A stretch of DNA of 64,000 nucleotides from Tibeticola sediminis (GTDB taxonomy: Bacteria; Pseudomonadota; Gammaproteobacteria; Burkholderiales; Burkholderiaceae_C). Within the stretch, counting starts at the first letter, position 1, and every line of letters begins with the position of its first letter. The stretch lies in the NCBI RefSeq assembly GCF_003843835.1, contig NZ_RKQL01000003.1, forward strand, positions 271,190 through 335,189, given 5' to 3'. Below are positions 30,128 through 40,565 of the stretch, one piece after another. Below the pieces are notes generated by a model, which saw nothing but the letters and a program-made list of their open reading frames with translations, was not told the DNA's origin and made no database searches. Both the position numbers and the translations under genes were made by a program.

Positions 30128-32893
30128 TCACTGCCAGCCCCAGCGGCGGACGTAGTAGCCCTTGACCGCCTGCGTCAAGGCCATATACGCCAGCAGGATC
30201 AGCGGCAGGAAAACGAAATACAGCGGCGGCAGTGGCTGCAGCTTGAAGTAGTGCGCCAGCGGCCCCATCGGCAGGAAGATGCCGATCGCGATGATGGCCA
30301 CCGTCATCGCCATGAGGGGCGCGGCGGCGCGGCTTTGAATGAAGGGAATCTTCGGCGTGCGGATCATGTGCACGATGAGGGTCTGCGTCAGCAGCCCCTC
30401 GACGAACCAGCCCGACTGGAAAAGGGTTTGCTGGGCCACGGTGTTGGCGCCGAACACGAACCACATCAGCGCATAGGTCAGGATGTCGAAAACCGAGCTG
30501 ATGGGGCCGAAGAACGCCATGAAGCGGCCGATGTCGGCGGGGTTCCAGCGCTGCGGTTGTTTGAGCAGTTCTTCATCGACGTTGTCGAAGGGAATGGCGG
30601 TTTGCGACACGTCGTACAGCAGGTTCTGCACCAGCAGATGCATCGGCAGCATCGGCAGGAAGGGGATGAAGGCCGAGGCCACCAGCACCGAGAACACATT
30701 GCCGAAGTTGGAGCTGGCCGTCATCTTGATGTACTTGAGCATGTTGGCGAAGGTGCGGCGGCCCTCCTGCACCCCCTCGTCCAGCACCATCAGGCTCTTT
30801 TCCAGCAGGATGATGTCGGCGGCTTCCTTGGCGATGTCCACCGCCGTATCGACCGAGATGCCGATGTCCGCGGTGCGCAGTGCCGGGGCGTCGTTGATGC
30901 CATCGCCCATGAAGCCGACCACGTGACCGTTGGCCTTCAAGAGGCGCACGATGCGCTCCTTGTGCGCGGGGGTGAGCTTGGCAAAGACGTTGTGGTGTTC
31001 CACCGCCTGGGCCAGCTCGGGGTCGCTCATCCGTTCGACATCGCCACCCAGAAGCACACCTTGCTGTTCGAGCCCGACTTCGCGGCAGATCTTGGCCGTC
31101 ACCCGCTCGTTGTCGCCGGTGAGCACCTTGACCGCCACACCGTGCTCGGCCAGCGCCTTGAGGGCGGGCGCGGTGGACTCCTTGGGCGGGTCGAGGAAGG
31201 CGACGTAGCCGATCAGCGTCAGGTCCGACTCGTCGGCCACGCTGTAGACCTCCTTGCTCGGCGGCACTTCCTTGGCGGCCACGGCCACCACGCGCAGGCC
31301 CTCTTCGTTCAGCTCGGCGGTCACTTCGCGGATGCGGGCCAGCAGTTCCGGCGTCAGCGGCTCGATGGCGTCACCGTGGCGCACGCGCGAGCAGACGGCG
31401 AGGACTTCCTCGACCGCGCCCTTGCAGATCAGCTCGTGGTGGTCCTCGCGCTCACTCACCACCACCGACATGCGGCGGCGGTTGAAGTCGAACGGGATCT
31501 CATCGACCTTGCGGTAGTTGTTGGCCGGGTTCAGTTTCTGGTGGACATCCACGTGTTCGAGCACCGCCACGTCCAGCAGGTTTTTCAGGCCGGTCTGGTA
31601 GTAGCTGTTGAGGTAGGCCATCGCCAGCACCTCGTCGGACTCTTCACCCCAGACATCGACATGGCGCGCGAGGAAAATCTTGTCCTGCGTCAGCGTGCCG
31701 GTCTTGTCGGTGCACAGCACGTCCATCGCGCCGAAGTTCTGGATGGCATCCAGCCGCTTGACGATGACCTTTTTGCGCGAAAGGAACACCGCGCCTTTGG
31801 CCAGCGTCGAGGTGACGATCATCGGCAGCATCTCGGGTGTCAGGCCCACGGCGATAGACAGCGCAAACAGCAGTGCCTCCAGCCAGTCGCCCTTGGTGAA
31901 GCCATTGATCAGCAGCACCAGCGGGACCATGACCGCCATGAAACGGATCAGCAGCCAGCTCACCTTGTTCACACCGGCCTGGAAGGCCGTGGGCGCGCGG
32001 TCGGTGGCGGTGACGCGGCTGGCCAGCGCACCGAAATAGGTGGCATTGCCGGTGGCGAGGACCACGGCGGTCGCCGAACCAGACACCACGTTGGTGCCCA
32101 TGAACAGGATGTTGTCGAGCTCCAGCGGGTTGATCGCCGAGGCCAAGCGCTGGACGGCGAACTTCTCCACCGGCATCGACTCGCCGGTCATCGCCGCCTG
32201 GGCCACGAACAGGTCTTTGGCGCTGAGCACTCGGCAGTCGGCCGGGATCATGTCGCCCGCCGACAGCACGATCACATCGCCGGGCACCAGCAGCTTGATC
32301 GGCACTTCAACCGGCTTGCCGTGCTTCACATGCAGATGCGCGCCGTAGTACTGCTCGAAGATCGGTGCGGCCTCCTCGGACAGGTCACGCCGGAGGACGG
32401 TGGCCGTGTTGCTGACCATCGCCTTGAGTGCGTCGGCGGCCTTGTTGGACTTCGCTTCCTGCCAGAAGCGCAGCAGGGTGGACAGCAGCACCATCGTGCC
32501 GATCACGACCGTGGCCTTCATGTCCTCGGTGAGATAGGAGATGACGGCCAGCAGCGTCAGCAGCAGGTTGAAGGGATTCTTGTAGCAGTGCCACAGGTGC
32601 GCCCACCAGGGCAGCGGCTTCTCGTGCTCGACCTCGTTGAGGCCGACACGGGCGCGAATGGCGGCTGCTTCGGCCTCGGTCAAACCATCGCGATGACTGC
32701 CCAACTGGCGCAGCAAATCATCCGGGTCCGCGGTGGCGGCGCGGACCAGGGTTTGGGTCAGCGTCGGCGGCACTTCGCGGCTCACGCCGGTCTGGGCCAG
32801 GGTGTCCAGCAAAGCCAGGCGACGGAAATGCCGGCCCAGGTGACGGCTGCGCAGGAAGGCGGCGAATCGTTCTTTCAGCAGTGTGATGTCCAA
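30128..32893 (-). CDS. mgtA: Magnesium-translocating P-type ATPase (921 aa)
   Basis: Inner-membrane P3B-type ATPase importing Mg2+. Visible motifs: TGES actuator loop, DKTGTLTQDK with the phosphorylated aspartate (~400), TGDN and GDGINDAPAL hinge motif (~660). Ten hydrophobic segments are expected, with the last six after residue ~700. Length is close to MgtA/MgtB (~900). The start is TTG at 32893 with GGAG 7 nt upstream; no ATG is better placed. The 160-bp upstream gap shows no obvious Mg-sensing leader peptide or riboswitch. Confidence 0.95.
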   Translation of the reverse strand: MDITLLKERFAAFLRSRHLGRHFRRLALLDTLAQTGVSREVPPTLTQTLVRAATADPDDLLRQLGSHRDGLTEAEAAAIRARVGLNEVEHEKPLPWWAHLWHCYKNPFNLLLTLLAVISYLTEDMKATVVIGTMVLLSTLLRFWQEAKSNKAADALKAMVSNTATVLRRDLSEEAAPIFEQYYGAHLHVKHGKPVEVPIKLLVPGDVIVLSAGDMIPADCRVLSAKDLFVAQAAMTGESMPVEKFAVQRLASAINPLELDNILFMGTNVVSGSATAVVLATGNATYFGALASRVTATDRAPTAFQAGVNKVSWLLIRFMAVMVPLVLLINGFTKGDWLEALLFALSIAVGLTPEMLPMIVTSTLAKGAVFLSRKKVIVKRLDAIQNFGAMDVLCTDKTGTLTQDKIFLARHVDVWGEESDEVLAMAYLNSYYQTGLKNLLDVAVLEHVDVHQKLNPANNYRKVDEIPFDFNRRRMSVVVSEREDHHELICKGAVEEVLAVCSRVRHGDAIEPLTPELLARIREVTAELNEEGLRVVAVAAKEVPPSKEVYSVADESDLTLIGYVAFLDPPKESTAPALKALAEHGVAVKVLTGDNERVTAKICREVGLEQQGVLLGGDVERMSDPELAQAVEHHNVFAKLTPAHKERIVRLLKANGHVVGFMGDGINDAPALRTADIGISVDTAVDIAKEAADIILLEKSLMVLDEGVQEGRRTFANMLKYIKMTASSNFGNVFSVLVASAFIPFLPMLPMHLLVQNLLYDVSQTAIPFDNVDEELLKQPQRWNPADIGRFMAFFGPISSVFDILTYALMWFVFGANTVAQQTLFQSGWFVEGLLTQTLIVHMIRTPKIPFIQSRAAAPLMAMTVAIIAIGIFLPMGPLAHYFKLQPLPPLYFVFLPLILLAYMALTQAVKGYYVRRWGWQ

Positions 32894-33053
32894 TGGGTTC
32901 TCCAGCCCTCGCCCGAGCGCTTCAACCCGATGAAGCCGCGCTCAGCCAGGCAACGTTTACCCGACTTCCGTGACGGCCATGACGGCCAGCGCGTGCAAAC
33001 AAGCAGCGGCTTACCGCGTCGGTCCCGCGCGGCAGCCCGGCGCTCGAGGACGC

Positions 33054-34181
33054 TCAAAGCGCGCGTTGAATCAGGATTTTCTGCACGTCGCTCGTGCCTT
33101 CATAAATCTGGCAGACGCGCACGTCGCGCCAGATGCGTTCGACCGGGAAGTCGCTGACGTAGCCGTAGCCGCCGAGTGTCTGGATGGCGGCGCTGCAGAC
33201 CGCTTCGGCGGTTTCGCTGGCGAACAGTTTGGCCATCGCCGCTTCCTTCAGACACGGCCGGCCAGCATCGCGCAGCGCGGCGGCATGCCAGACGAGCTGG
33301 CGCGCGGCTTCGAGCCGGGTGGCGCAGTCGGCGAGGCGAAAGCCCACCGCCTGGTGGTTGAAGATCGGCTGGCCGAAGCTCTCGCGTTCCTTGGCGTAGG
33401 CAATCGCCACCTCGAGCGCGCTGCGCGCCATGCCCACGCTTTGCGCGGCGATGCCAATGCGCCCGCCCTCGAGCGCCGAGAGCGCGATGCGGTAGCCCTC
33501 GCCCTCTTCGCCGATGCGGTTCTCCACCGGAATGCGGCAGTTCTCGAGCTGAATCTGCGCGGTGTCGCTGCTGTGCTGGCCCACCTTGTCCTCGAGCCGT
33601 GCGACGATGTAGCCCGGCGTGTCGGTGGGCACGAGAAAGGCGCTCATGCCGCGCTTGCCCGCGCTCTTGTCGGTGACGGCAATGACGATGGCCACCTGGC
33701 CGTTCTTGCCGCTGGTGATGAACTGCTTGACGCCGTTGAGCACGTATTGGTCGCCCTCGCGCACGGCGGTGGTGCGCAGGGCCGAGGCGTCGCTGCCCAC
33801 ATGCGGCTCGGTGAGGCAGAACGCGCCGAGGATGTCGCCGCGCGCGGCGGGCGCAAGGAAGCGCTGCTGCTGCTCGGGCGTGCCGTACATCATCAGAATC
33901 GCGTTGTACGGGCAGTTGGTGACCGAGATCGCGGTGCTGGTGCCGCCGTCGCCCGCGGCGATTTCCTCGAGCACCAGCGCGAGCGTGAGGTAGTCGAGCC
34001 CCGCGCCGCCGAGCGACTCGGGCACGCAGATGCCGTAGGCCCCCAGTGCGGCGAGCCCGCGGTGCGCCTCGCGCGGGAAGATGTGCTCGCGGTCCCAGCG
34101 CGCGGCGTGGGGCCAGAGCTCCTGCTGGGCGTAGGCGCGCACGGCGTCGCGGATCATTTCCTGTTCGGCGGTCAAGAGCAT
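33054..34181 (-). CDS. Acyl-CoA dehydrogenase (375 aa)
   Basis: FAD enzyme oxidising an acyl-CoA at the alpha-beta bond and passing electrons to ETF. Motifs: FCLTEPHVGSDASALRTTA (FAD contact, ~122-140), GGRIGIAAQSVGMARSALEV and the C-terminal IQTLGGYGYVSDFPVERIWR and IYEGTSDVQKILI. The catalytic glutamate lies in YEGTSD, as in short-chain and medium-chain enzymes rather than isovaleryl-CoA dehydrogenase. The SDR gene ends 4 bp before this start, so they form one operon with the thiolase. Substrate probably short/medium or branched acyl-CoA. Confidence 0.92.
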   Translation of the reverse strand: MLLTAEQEMIRDAVRAYAQQELWPHAARWDREHIFPREAHRGLAALGAYGICVPESLGGAGLDYLTLALVLEEIAAGDGGTSTAISVTNCPYNAILMMYGTPEQQQRFLAPAARGDILGAFCLTEPHVGSDASALRTTAVREGDQYVLNGVKQFITSGKNGQVAIVIAVTDKSAGKRGMSAFLVPTDTPGYIVARLEDKVGQHSSDTAQIQLENCRIPVENRIGEEGEGYRIALSALEGGRIGIAAQSVGMARSALEVAIAYAKERESFGQPIFNHQAVGFRLADCATRLEAARQLVWHAAALRDAGRPCLKEAAMAKLFASETAEAVCSAAIQTLGGYGYVSDFPVERIWRDVRVCQIYEGTSDVQKILIQRAL

Positions 34182-34185
34182 GGGG

Positions 34186-34854
34186 TTACCAGCCCGCGAA
34201 GCGGGTTCCATCGTGGTTGAGAAAAGCGCCGCGGTCGGCCGGGCCGAGCCGCCCGGCGAGCGCGACGAGGTCGGCCGCGCTTTGTTCGACCGACAGCGGC
34301 GCGGCAGCACCCCCCATGTCGGTCTGCACCCAGCCGGGATGCACCGCGACCAGGATCGCGTCGGGGTAGGCGGTTTGCGCCGAAGCCACCGCCATGTTGA
34401 GCGCCGCCTTGCTGACGCGGTAAAGCCAGGCGTTGCTGCCCGACACCTCGGCGATGCGCCCCATGACGCTGGAGAGGAAGGCCATGCGCCCACGCGCCGC
34501 CGCCACCAGCGGCGCGACCTGCGGGATGACCTGCATCGCGCCCAGCACATTGGTGTGCATCACGCGGTCGAAGGCCTCGCGCGTGGGTGGCGTGTGGGCA
34601 TCGGCGCGGTCCATCACGCCCGCGACGTACCAGGCGATGTCGAGCTTTTCGCCATCGAGCCGCCAGGCCAGCGCGCTCACGCTCTGCGGATCGGCCACAT
34701 CGAGCGGCAGCGCCTCGGCGCCGGCGGCACGCAGCCGCGCGAGCGCGGCGTCGTCGCGCGCGGTGGCGATGACGCGGTCGCCCTGGTCGAGGTGGCGCGC
34801 CACCAGCGCCGCCCCAATGCCACGCGAGGCGCCGAGGATCAGTACCGTCGCCAC
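34186..34854 (-). CDS. Short-chain dehydrogenase/reductase (222 aa)
   Basis: Rossmann-fold NAD(P)-dependent oxidoreductase. TVLILGASRGIGAALVA is the cofactor loop, LDVADPQ binds adenine, and the catalytic Ser and YxxxK are in FLSSVMGRIAEV and YRVSKAALNM. The start is a GTG at 34854 with a weak AAAGG site; the next upstream starts have no SD sequence and lead into the intergenic repeat element. Lies between thiolase and acyl-CoA dehydrogenase genes, so a 3-hydroxyacyl substrate is conceivable, but the C-terminus (HPGWVQTDMGG) is of the generic short SDR type. Confidence 0.88.
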   Translation of the reverse strand: MATVLILGASRGIGAALVARHLDQGDRVIATARDDAALARLRAAGAEALPLDVADPQSVSALAWRLDGEKLDIAWYVAGVMDRADAHTPPTREAFDRVMHTNVLGAMQVIPQVAPLVAAARGRMAFLSSVMGRIAEVSGSNAWLYRVSKAALNMAVASAQTAYPDAILVAVHPGWVQTDMGGAAAPLSVEQSAADLVALAGRLGPADRGAFLNHDGTRFAGW

Positions 34855-34860
34855 TTTGCA

Positions 34861-34917
34861 GCCTTTCTGCCTGTACCCCAGCGTGAAATGGTCATATGAC
34901 GCTATATAAGTTAGAGC
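34861..34917 (+). repeat. Dispersed ~60-bp element, copy F (thiolase-SDR gap)
   Basis: ACCCCAGCGTGAAATGG followed by GACGCTATATAA, matching copy B within the HAD gene (ACCCCAGCG..AAA.GG, CGCTATCAAAA). Its end overlaps the TAA stop of the thiolase gene. Confidence 0.6.
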
Positions 34918-36092
34918 ATCTCGAGAGCGACGGCGGTGCCCTCGCCGCCGCCGATGCACAGCGTGGCGACGCCGCGCTTCAAGCCGCGTTGCTTGAGCGC
35001 ATACATCAGCGTGACCATGATGCGCGCGCCGCTGCAGCCGATCGGGTGTCCGAGCGCGCAAGCGCCGCCGTGGACGTTGAGTTTTTCATGCGGCACGCCA
35101 AGGTCGTGCATGAGCGCCATGGGCACGACGGCGAAGGCCTCGTTGACTTCCCAGAGGTCGACGTCAGCCACCGTCCAGCCCGCTTTGGCCAGCGCCTTTT
35201 GCGTCGCGCCGATCGGCGCGGTGGTGAACCAGCCCGGCGCCTGGGCGTGCACCGCGTGACTCACCAGCCGCGCGAGCGGCTGGCAGCCGAGCTTTTCGGC
35301 CATCGAGGCGCGCATCATCACGAGCGCGGCGGCGCCGTCGTTGATGCTCGAGCTGCTGGCGGCGGTGATGGTGCCGTCTTTCTTGAACGCAGGCTTGAGC
35401 GTGGGGATTTTGTCGATCTTCACGCGGCCCGGGCCTTCGTCGATGCTGACCACGCGCTCACCGCTGCGGTCTTTGACGGTGACCGGCGTGATCTCGGCAG
35501 CGAAGGCACCCGACTCGGTGGCCGCCTTGGCGCGGCGCACGCTTTCCATCGCAAAAGCGTCCTGCTGCTCGCGCGTGAAGCCGTACTTGGCCGCGCAGTC
35601 TTCGCCAAAGGTGCCCATGGCGCGGCCGGGCTCGTAGGCGTCTTCCAGCCCGTCGAGCATCATGTGGTCGTAGATGCGGTCATGGCCGATGCGGTAGCCG
35701 CCGCGGGCTTTTTGCAGCAAGTAGGGCGCGTTGGTCATGCTCTCCATGCCGCCGGCGACCATGACTTCGGCGCTGCCGGCGAGCAGCATGTCGTGCGCGA
35801 ACATCGCTGCGCGCATGCCCGAGCCGCACATCTTGCTCATCGTGACCGCGCCCGTGCTCTCGGGCAGCCCGCCCTTGAGCAGCGCTTGACGCGCCGGCGC
35901 CTGGCCCTGGCCGGCCATGAGGCAGTTGCCGAAGATGACTTCCTCGACGAGCTCGGGCGCGATGCCCGCGCGCGCAACCGCCGCGGCAATGGCCGCGCCG
36001 CCGAGGTCGTGCGCGGCGAGGCTGGCAAAGTCGCCCTGGAAGCTGCCCATGGGGGTGCGGGCAGCGCTGACGATGACGATGGGGTCGTTCAT
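34911..36092 (-). CDS. Acetyl-CoA C-acyltransferase (thiolase) (393 aa)
   Basis: Thiolase II family enzyme, condensing or cleaving 3-ketoacyl-CoA. Active-site residues: nucleophile cysteine in SKMCGSGMRAAM (~88), histidine in NEAFAVVPMALMHD and GACALGHPIGCSGAR near the C-terminus with the second histidine and cysteine. Length is normal (~390). The start at 36092 (MNDPIVIVSAARTP) has an AAAGGA site upstream. In this context it would cleave acetoacetyl-CoA made from leucine breakdown, or act in beta-oxidation with the adjacent dehydrogenases. Confidence 0.94.
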   Translation of the reverse strand: MNDPIVIVSAARTPMGSFQGDFASLAAHDLGGAAIAAAVARAGIAPELVEEVIFGNCLMAGQGQAPARQALLKGGLPESTGAVTMSKMCGSGMRAAMFAHDMLLAGSAEVMVAGGMESMTNAPYLLQKARGGYRIGHDRIYDHMMLDGLEDAYEPGRAMGTFGEDCAAKYGFTREQQDAFAMESVRRAKAATESGAFAAEITPVTVKDRSGERVVSIDEGPGRVKIDKIPTLKPAFKKDGTITAASSSSINDGAAALVMMRASMAEKLGCQPLARLVSHAVHAQAPGWFTTAPIGATQKALAKAGWTVADVDLWEVNEAFAVVPMALMHDLGVPHEKLNVHGGACALGHPIGCSGARIMVTLMYALKQRGLKRGVATLCIGGGEGTAVALEML

Positions 36093-36117
36093 GGCGGTTC
36101 CTTTCATGGTCTATAGA

Positions 36118-36178
36118 TAAAAATCGGCGTTTGCCGGCGTGAAACGGTACTTTCTTGCTATCGACAAAGGAGTTATAT
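36118..36178 (+). repeat. Dispersed ~60-bp element, copy E (aceK-thiolase gap)
   Basis: AAAAATCGGCG, GCCGGCGTGAAACGG and ACTTTCTTGCTATCGA. It is the most complete intergenic copy and pairs block by block with copy G at 16039. Its end contains the TAA stop of aceK, just as copy F contains the thiolase stop. Confidence 0.65.
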
Positions 36179-38014
36179 CGAGGTACTCACGCGCGCGTCG
36201 GTGGCCTCGCGGCGGAAGCGTCGCTCTGGGTCGTAAGGGAAGACGTCGTACACATGGCCCTCGAGGATGCGTTCCTTGTGGCTTTGCCAGAACTCCACGT
36301 CGAGCAGGTCGGCGTGGTGCTTCATGAACACCTCGCGCACGAGCGGGTTGCCCAGCAGAAAGGGCCCGAAGGTCTCGGGGAACACATCGTGCGGGCCGAC
36401 GCTGTACCAGATTTCGCCGCTCATCTCGTCGTCTTCGTTGCGCGGCGGCGGCACGCGGCGGAAGTTGCAGTCGGTGACGTACTCGATTTCGTCGTAGTCG
36501 TAGAACACCACCTTGCCGTGCCGCGTGATGCCGAAGTTCTTCCACAGCATGTCGCCGGGGAAGATGTTGGCCGCGACCAGGTCTTTGATGGCATTGCCGT
36601 AGTCGATGACGGCGTGTTCGAGCTGGCGCCGCGCGCGCGCGTCGTTCGGGTCTTTTTGCAGCGCGTCGAAGGCTTCTTGCAGGTAGATGTTGAGCGGGAT
36701 CATGCGCCGCTCGATGTAGACGTGTTTCAGGATGACTTCGGTGCGTCCGTCACCGTCGCGGTCGGAGATTTCGAGCTGGCTGGGCGCGAATTTTTCGATC
36801 TCGGCGATCAGCTCATCGGTGAAGCGCTCGCGCGGGAAGGCCACCTCGGAGAACTCCAGCGTGTCGGCCATGCGGCCCACGCGGTCGTGTTGCTTGACCA
36901 GCAGGTATTTGCCGCGGATCTGCTCGCGCGTGGTGTCTTTCTGCGGCGGGTAATAGTCCTTGATGAGCTTGAACACGAAGGGAAAGCTCGGCAGGTCGAA
37001 CACCAGCATCACCATGCCCTTGATGCCCGGCGCGATGCGGAAGCGGTCGGTGCTGTGCCGCATGTGGTAGAGGAAGTCGCGGTAGAACAGCGTTTTGCCC
37101 TGCTTGGCCAGACCCAGCGCGTTGTAGAACTCGGCGCGCGGCTTTCGCGGCATCATGCTGCGCAGGAACTGCACATAGGCCGAGGGGATTTCCATGTCCA
37201 CCATGAAGTAGGCGCGGGCGAAGGAGAACAGCATGAGCAGGTCGTCCTCGCCGTGCAGCAGCGCGTCGATCACGAGCTGGCCCTGCGCGTTGTGCAGGAT
37301 GGGCAGCGCAAACGGCAGCTCCTGAAAGCCGTTGATGACTTTGCCGACCACATACGCGCCTTTGTTCCGGTAGAACAGGCTCGAAAGCACCTGAACCTGA
37401 AAATTCGCGCGCAGATGCACATGGTCGAACAGCGGGCGGATCGCCTCGAACACGAAATGGATGTCGCGGTCGAGATCCTCGAACGGCACCCGCAGCCCGA
37501 AGTCCTCGATCATGCGGCGCAGCTCGGAGACGATGGTTTCGCGCTGCGGGTAGTAAGAGCGGAAGGTGGTGTCGGTGCGGCGTGGGTCTTCGCTCTCGAT
37601 GTACTCGGTGCTGATCGCCGGGCGCACGAAGATGAAGTCGTTCTGGAAGTAGCTGCGGTGCAGGATCTTGGTGGTGACCGAGTTGAAGAAGGTCTCGGCC
37701 AGCTCGGGCTGGCGGTGGTTGACCAAGAGGCCGATGTAGAGCAGCTTGACCTGCTCCCACACTTCCATCGGCTGCTCATGCGCCTTGAATTCGCGCTCGA
37801 GCCGACGTGAACACTCGCGCACGCGCAGATCGTAGAACTCGATGCGTTCGCGCTGCGCGCGCTGCTGGCCGTGCCAGTCCTGCGTCTCGAAGCGGTGCTT
37901 GGCGCGTGCGCTCTCGGTGCGAAACAGCGTGTAGTGGCGGTTAAAGCCGTCGATCATCGCCTTGGCGATGTCGAAGGCGAGCGGCGAGTCGAGTTTCTTC
38001 AGCAACATCTTCAC
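36173..38014 (-). CDS. aceK: Isocitrate dehydrogenase kinase/phosphatase (613 aa)
   Basis: Bifunctional cytosolic enzyme that switches isocitrate dehydrogenase off and on by phosphorylation, directing carbon to the glyoxylate shunt during growth on acetate or on leucine-derived acetyl-CoA. Length and the kinase-domain segments ([34 protein letters not shown]) fit AceK throughout. It overlaps the carbonic anhydrase gene by four bases (ATGA). No aceA or aceB lies nearby, so it is not in the classical aceBAK operon; the neighbours are leucine-catabolism genes, which makes sense physiologically. Confidence 0.96.
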   Translation of the reverse strand: MKMLLKKLDSPLAFDIAKAMIDGFNRHYTLFRTESARAKHRFETQDWHGQQRAQRERIEFYDLRVRECSRRLEREFKAHEQPMEVWEQVKLLYIGLLVNHRQPELAETFFNSVTTKILHRSYFQNDFIFVRPAISTEYIESEDPRRTDTTFRSYYPQRETIVSELRRMIEDFGLRVPFEDLDRDIHFVFEAIRPLFDHVHLRANFQVQVLSSLFYRNKGAYVVGKVINGFQELPFALPILHNAQGQLVIDALLHGEDDLLMLFSFARAYFMVDMEIPSAYVQFLRSMMPRKPRAEFYNALGLAKQGKTLFYRDFLYHMRHSTDRFRIAPGIKGMVMLVFDLPSFPFVFKLIKDYYPPQKDTTREQIRGKYLLVKQHDRVGRMADTLEFSEVAFPRERFTDELIAEIEKFAPSQLEISDRDGDGRTEVILKHVYIERRMIPLNIYLQEAFDALQKDPNDARARRQLEHAVIDYGNAIKDLVAANIFPGDMLWKNFGITRHGKVVFYDYDEIEYVTDCNFRRVPPPRNEDDEMSGEIWYSVGPHDVFPETFGPFLLGNPLVREVFMKHHADLLDVEFWQSHKERILEGHVYDVFPYDPERRFRREATDARVSTSI

Positions 38015-38688
38015 CCCCCCGCCGTCAGGGTCAGCGCCTCGCCGCGCGGGTAGCGCTTGATGGCGGCACGGAACACATCGACCACTTCGCCCGCATGCTG
38101 CATGCTCACGCCGAGGTCTTTGAGGCGTCCATCGGCCAGGCCGTAGACCAGCCCATGCACGGCCACCCGCTGGCCGCGCGCCCAGGCGTCCTGCAGCACG
38201 TTCGACAAGGCCACGTTGCCGACTTGCTCGATCACGTTCATCTCGATGAGCGCATCTTCCTGCTGCGCGGGCGCCAGATGGTCGAGCCGGCGCCGATGGC
38301 GCAGCTTGACGTCGTGCACATGGCGCAGCCAGTTGTCGACCAGCCCCAAGCGCGTGCCCTGGAGCGTCGCGCGCACGCCGCCACAGCCATAGTGGCCGAC
38401 GACCATGATGTGCTCGACCCGCAAATGGTCGACCGCGAACTGGATCACCGACAGCGCGTTGAGGTCCGAGTGCACCACCACGTTGGCGACGTTGCGGTGC
38501 ACGAACACCTCGCCCGGGTCGAGCCCGATGATTTCATTGGCCGGCACGCGGCTATCGGAGCAGCCGATCCAGAGGTATTTCGGGCTTTGCTGACGCGCCA
38601 AGCGCGCAAAAAACCCCGGGCGCTCGCGCTCGATGCGCTCGGCCCAGGCCCGGTTGTTTTGGAACAGCGTGGAAAGATCGGAAGTCAT
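38011..38688 (-). CDS. can: Beta-class carbonic anhydrase (225 aa)
   Basis: Zinc enzyme interconverting CO2 and bicarbonate. Ligands are visible: C42 and D44 in [13 protein letters not shown]98 and C101 in GHYGCGGV. Length matches E. coli Can (220). It sits between ivd and aceK; supplying bicarbonate to the biotin-dependent MccAB carboxylase is a reasonable link. Coupled to aceK by ATGA overlap, 23 bp after ivd. Confidence 0.95.
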   Translation of the reverse strand: MTSDLSTLFQNNRAWAERIERERPGFFARLARQQSPKYLWIGCSDSRVPANEIIGLDPGEVFVHRNVANVVVHSDLNALSVIQFAVDHLRVEHIMVVGHYGCGGVRATLQGTRLGLVDNWLRHVHDVKLRHRRRLDHLAPAQQEDALIEMNVIEQVGNVALSNVLQDAWARGQRVAVHGLVYGLADGRLKDLGVSMQHAGEVVDVFRAAIKRYPRGEALTLTAGG

Positions 38689-38711
38689 GCCGACAGTCTA
38701 GCCGCGGCACC

Positions 38712-39896
38712 TCACATCGTCTCCGCAAACAGCTCGCGGCCGATGAGCATGCGGCGGATTTCGCTGGTGCCGGCGCCGATTTCATACAGCTTCGCGTCGC
38801 GCCACAGCCGACCCATCGGGTAGTCGTTGATGTAGCCGTTGCCGCCAAAAATCTGGATGCCTTCGCCCGCCATCCAGGTGGCTTTTTCGGCCGTCCAAAG
38901 GATGACGCTCGCGCAGTCCTTGCGCACCTGGCGCACATGCTGGCTGCCCAGCAGGTCGAGGTTCTTCGCCACCGTATAGGCGAAACTGCGCGCGGCCTGC
39001 AGCACGGTGTACATGTCGGCCACCTTGCCCTGGATGAGCTGGAATTCGCCGATGCTCTGGCCGAACTGCTTGCGCTCGTGGATGTAGGGAATGACGTTGT
39101 CCATCACCGCCTGCATGATCCCGAGCGGCCCGCCCGAGAGCACGGCGCGCTCATAGTCCAGCCCGCTCATGAGCACCCGGGCGCCGTTGTTCACGCCGCC
39201 GAGCACGTTCTCGGCCGGCACTTCGACGTCTTGGAACACCAGCTCGCCCGTGTGGCTGCCGCGCATCCCGAGCTTGTCGAGCTTTTGCGCCACCGAAAAC
39301 CCCTTCATGCCCTTTTCGATCAGGAAGGCGGTGACGCCCCGCGCGCCGAGTTCGGGCTCGGTCTTGGCGTAGACCACCAGCGTGTCGGCATCGGGCCCGT
39401 TGGTGATCCACATCTTGCTGCCGTTGAGCAGGTAATAGCCGCCTTTGTCCTCGGCGCGCAACTTCATGCCCATGACGTCGGAGCCGGCGCCCGGCTCGCT
39501 CATGGCCAGCGCGCCCACGTGTTCGCCGGAAATCAGCTTGGGCAGGTACTTGGCCTTCTGCGCCTCGTTGCCGTTGCGGTTGATCTGGTTCACGCACAGG
39601 TTGCTGTGCGCGCCGTAGCTCAGGCCCACCGAAGCGCTCGCCCGGCTGATTTCCTCCATCGCCACCATGTGCGCGAGGTAGCCCATGCCCGCGCCGCCGT
39701 AGGCTTCGGGCACGGTGATGCCGAGCAGGCCGAGTTCGCCCATCTTGGGCCAGAGGTCCATCGGAAACTGGTCGCTGCGGTCGATCTCGGCGGCGCGCGG
39801 GGCGATCTCGGCCTGTGCGAAGTCGCGCACCGCGTCGCGCAGGGCGTCGATGTCCTCACCGAGTTGAAAATTGAGGCCGGGCATTGGGGTGGTCAT
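38712..39896 (-). CDS. liuA: Isovaleryl-CoA dehydrogenase (394 aa)
   Basis: First committed step of leucine degradation: isovaleryl-CoA to 3-methylcrotonyl-CoA, electrons to ETF. Full-length match with signatures [20 protein letters not shown] (~131-150), TFxxD-like [20 protein letters not shown], and [18 protein letters not shown] (~249) with the catalytic glutamate in the position typical of isovaleryl/isobutyryl dehydrogenases, plus [18 protein letters not shown]. Lies 14 bp after liuR, so same transcript. The rest of the pathway is ~14-20 kb away in this window. Confidence 0.95.
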   Translation of the reverse strand: MTTPMPGLNFQLGEDIDALRDAVRDFAQAEIAPRAAEIDRSDQFPMDLWPKMGELGLLGITVPEAYGGAGMGYLAHMVAMEEISRASASVGLSYGAHSNLCVNQINRNGNEAQKAKYLPKLISGEHVGALAMSEPGAGSDVMGMKLRAEDKGGYYLLNGSKMWITNGPDADTLVVYAKTEPELGARGVTAFLIEKGMKGFSVAQKLDKLGMRGSHTGELVFQDVEVPAENVLGGVNNGARVLMSGLDYERAVLSGGPLGIMQAVMDNVIPYIHERKQFGQSIGEFQLIQGKVADMYTVLQAARSFAYTVAKNLDLLGSQHVRQVRKDCASVILWTAEKATWMAGEGIQIFGGNGYINDYPMGRLWRDAKLYEIGAGTSEIRRMLIGRELFAETM

Positions 39897-39910
39897 GGGA
39901 AGGTCTCCTC

Positions 39911-40366
39911 TCAGGGTCGTGATTCCAAGGCAGGCATGGCGTTGGAGCCCAGCTCTTGGGGCAAGGGGTTTTTTTCGAGCCGCGCGAGCAAAGCACGCGC
40001 CTCTTTCTCGTGCGCCTTGACCTCGTCGAGGTTGGCTTGCACCTCGGCGAGTTGCTCCTCCAGCTGGCGCTTGTGCTCGGCGAGCACCGCGAGGAACTTG
40101 CGCAGCTGCGGCCCGGTGTCGCGCGGGCTGTCGTACATGTCGATGATTTCTTTGGCCTCGGTCAGCGACAGGCCCAGGCGCTTGGCGCGCAGCGTGAGCT
40201 TGAGCCGCGTGCGGTCGCGCGCCGAGTAGACGCGGTTGCGCCCGCCGGGGCCGCTGCGGCTGGGCCGCAGCAGGCCCATGTCTTCATAGAAGCGGATGGC
40301 GCGCGTGGTCAGGTCGAACTCGCGCGCGAGATCGCTGATGCTGTAGGTGTTCGGGTTCGTGGCCAT
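39911..40366 (-). CDS. liuR: MerR-family regulator LiuR (151 aa)
   Basis: Winged-helix MerR regulator with [22 protein letters not shown] as DNA-binding domain, GLLRPSR wing and a long coiled coil ([20 protein letters not shown]). LiuR proteins repress branched-chain amino-acid degradation genes and lie next to ivd, as here. No metal-binding cysteines at the C-terminus. The start at 40366 ([12 protein letters not shown]) is standard. A perfect palindrome lies 111 bp upstream. Confidence 0.92.
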   Translation of the reverse strand: MATNPNTYSISDLAREFDLTTRAIRFYEDMGLLRPSRSGPGGRNRVYSARDRTRLKLTLRAKRLGLSLTEAKEIIDMYDSPRDTGPQLRKFLAVLAEHKRQLEEQLAEVQANLDEVKAHEKEARALLARLEKNPLPQELGSNAMPALESRP

Positions 40367-40476
40367 GATCGCTGTGCAAAACCGGCTGTCAGGAACGTCG
40401 GGTTGCCCCGCGGGACGAGGCAAACGCGGGACAGTCCCCGCAGCCGAACACTCCTAGAATCCGCGTTCTCGTTGCG

Positions 40477-40498
40477 TTGACGTTTACGTAAACGTCAA
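40477..40498. promoter_or_regulatory. LiuR operator candidate, perfect 22-bp palindrome
   Basis: The half-site TTGACGTTTAC is followed directly by its exact reverse complement GTAAACGTCAA. From memory this matches the published LiuR-type motif centred on TTTACGTAAA. It lies between liuR and the divergent metallo-hydrolase gene and could control both. No second copy was found by eye upstream of mccB. Confidence 0.85.
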
Positions 40499-40565
40499 TT
40501 ATGACCCACAACACCGCCGCTGCCGAGTCCCTGGCCGCATCCTCACCCTGACCCGCCGCCCACCG

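Noticed and set aside
30251..33157. 968-residue open frame opposite mgtA
   Set aside because: Mirror frame of a clear P-type ATPase; composition is typical of GC-driven antisense frames.
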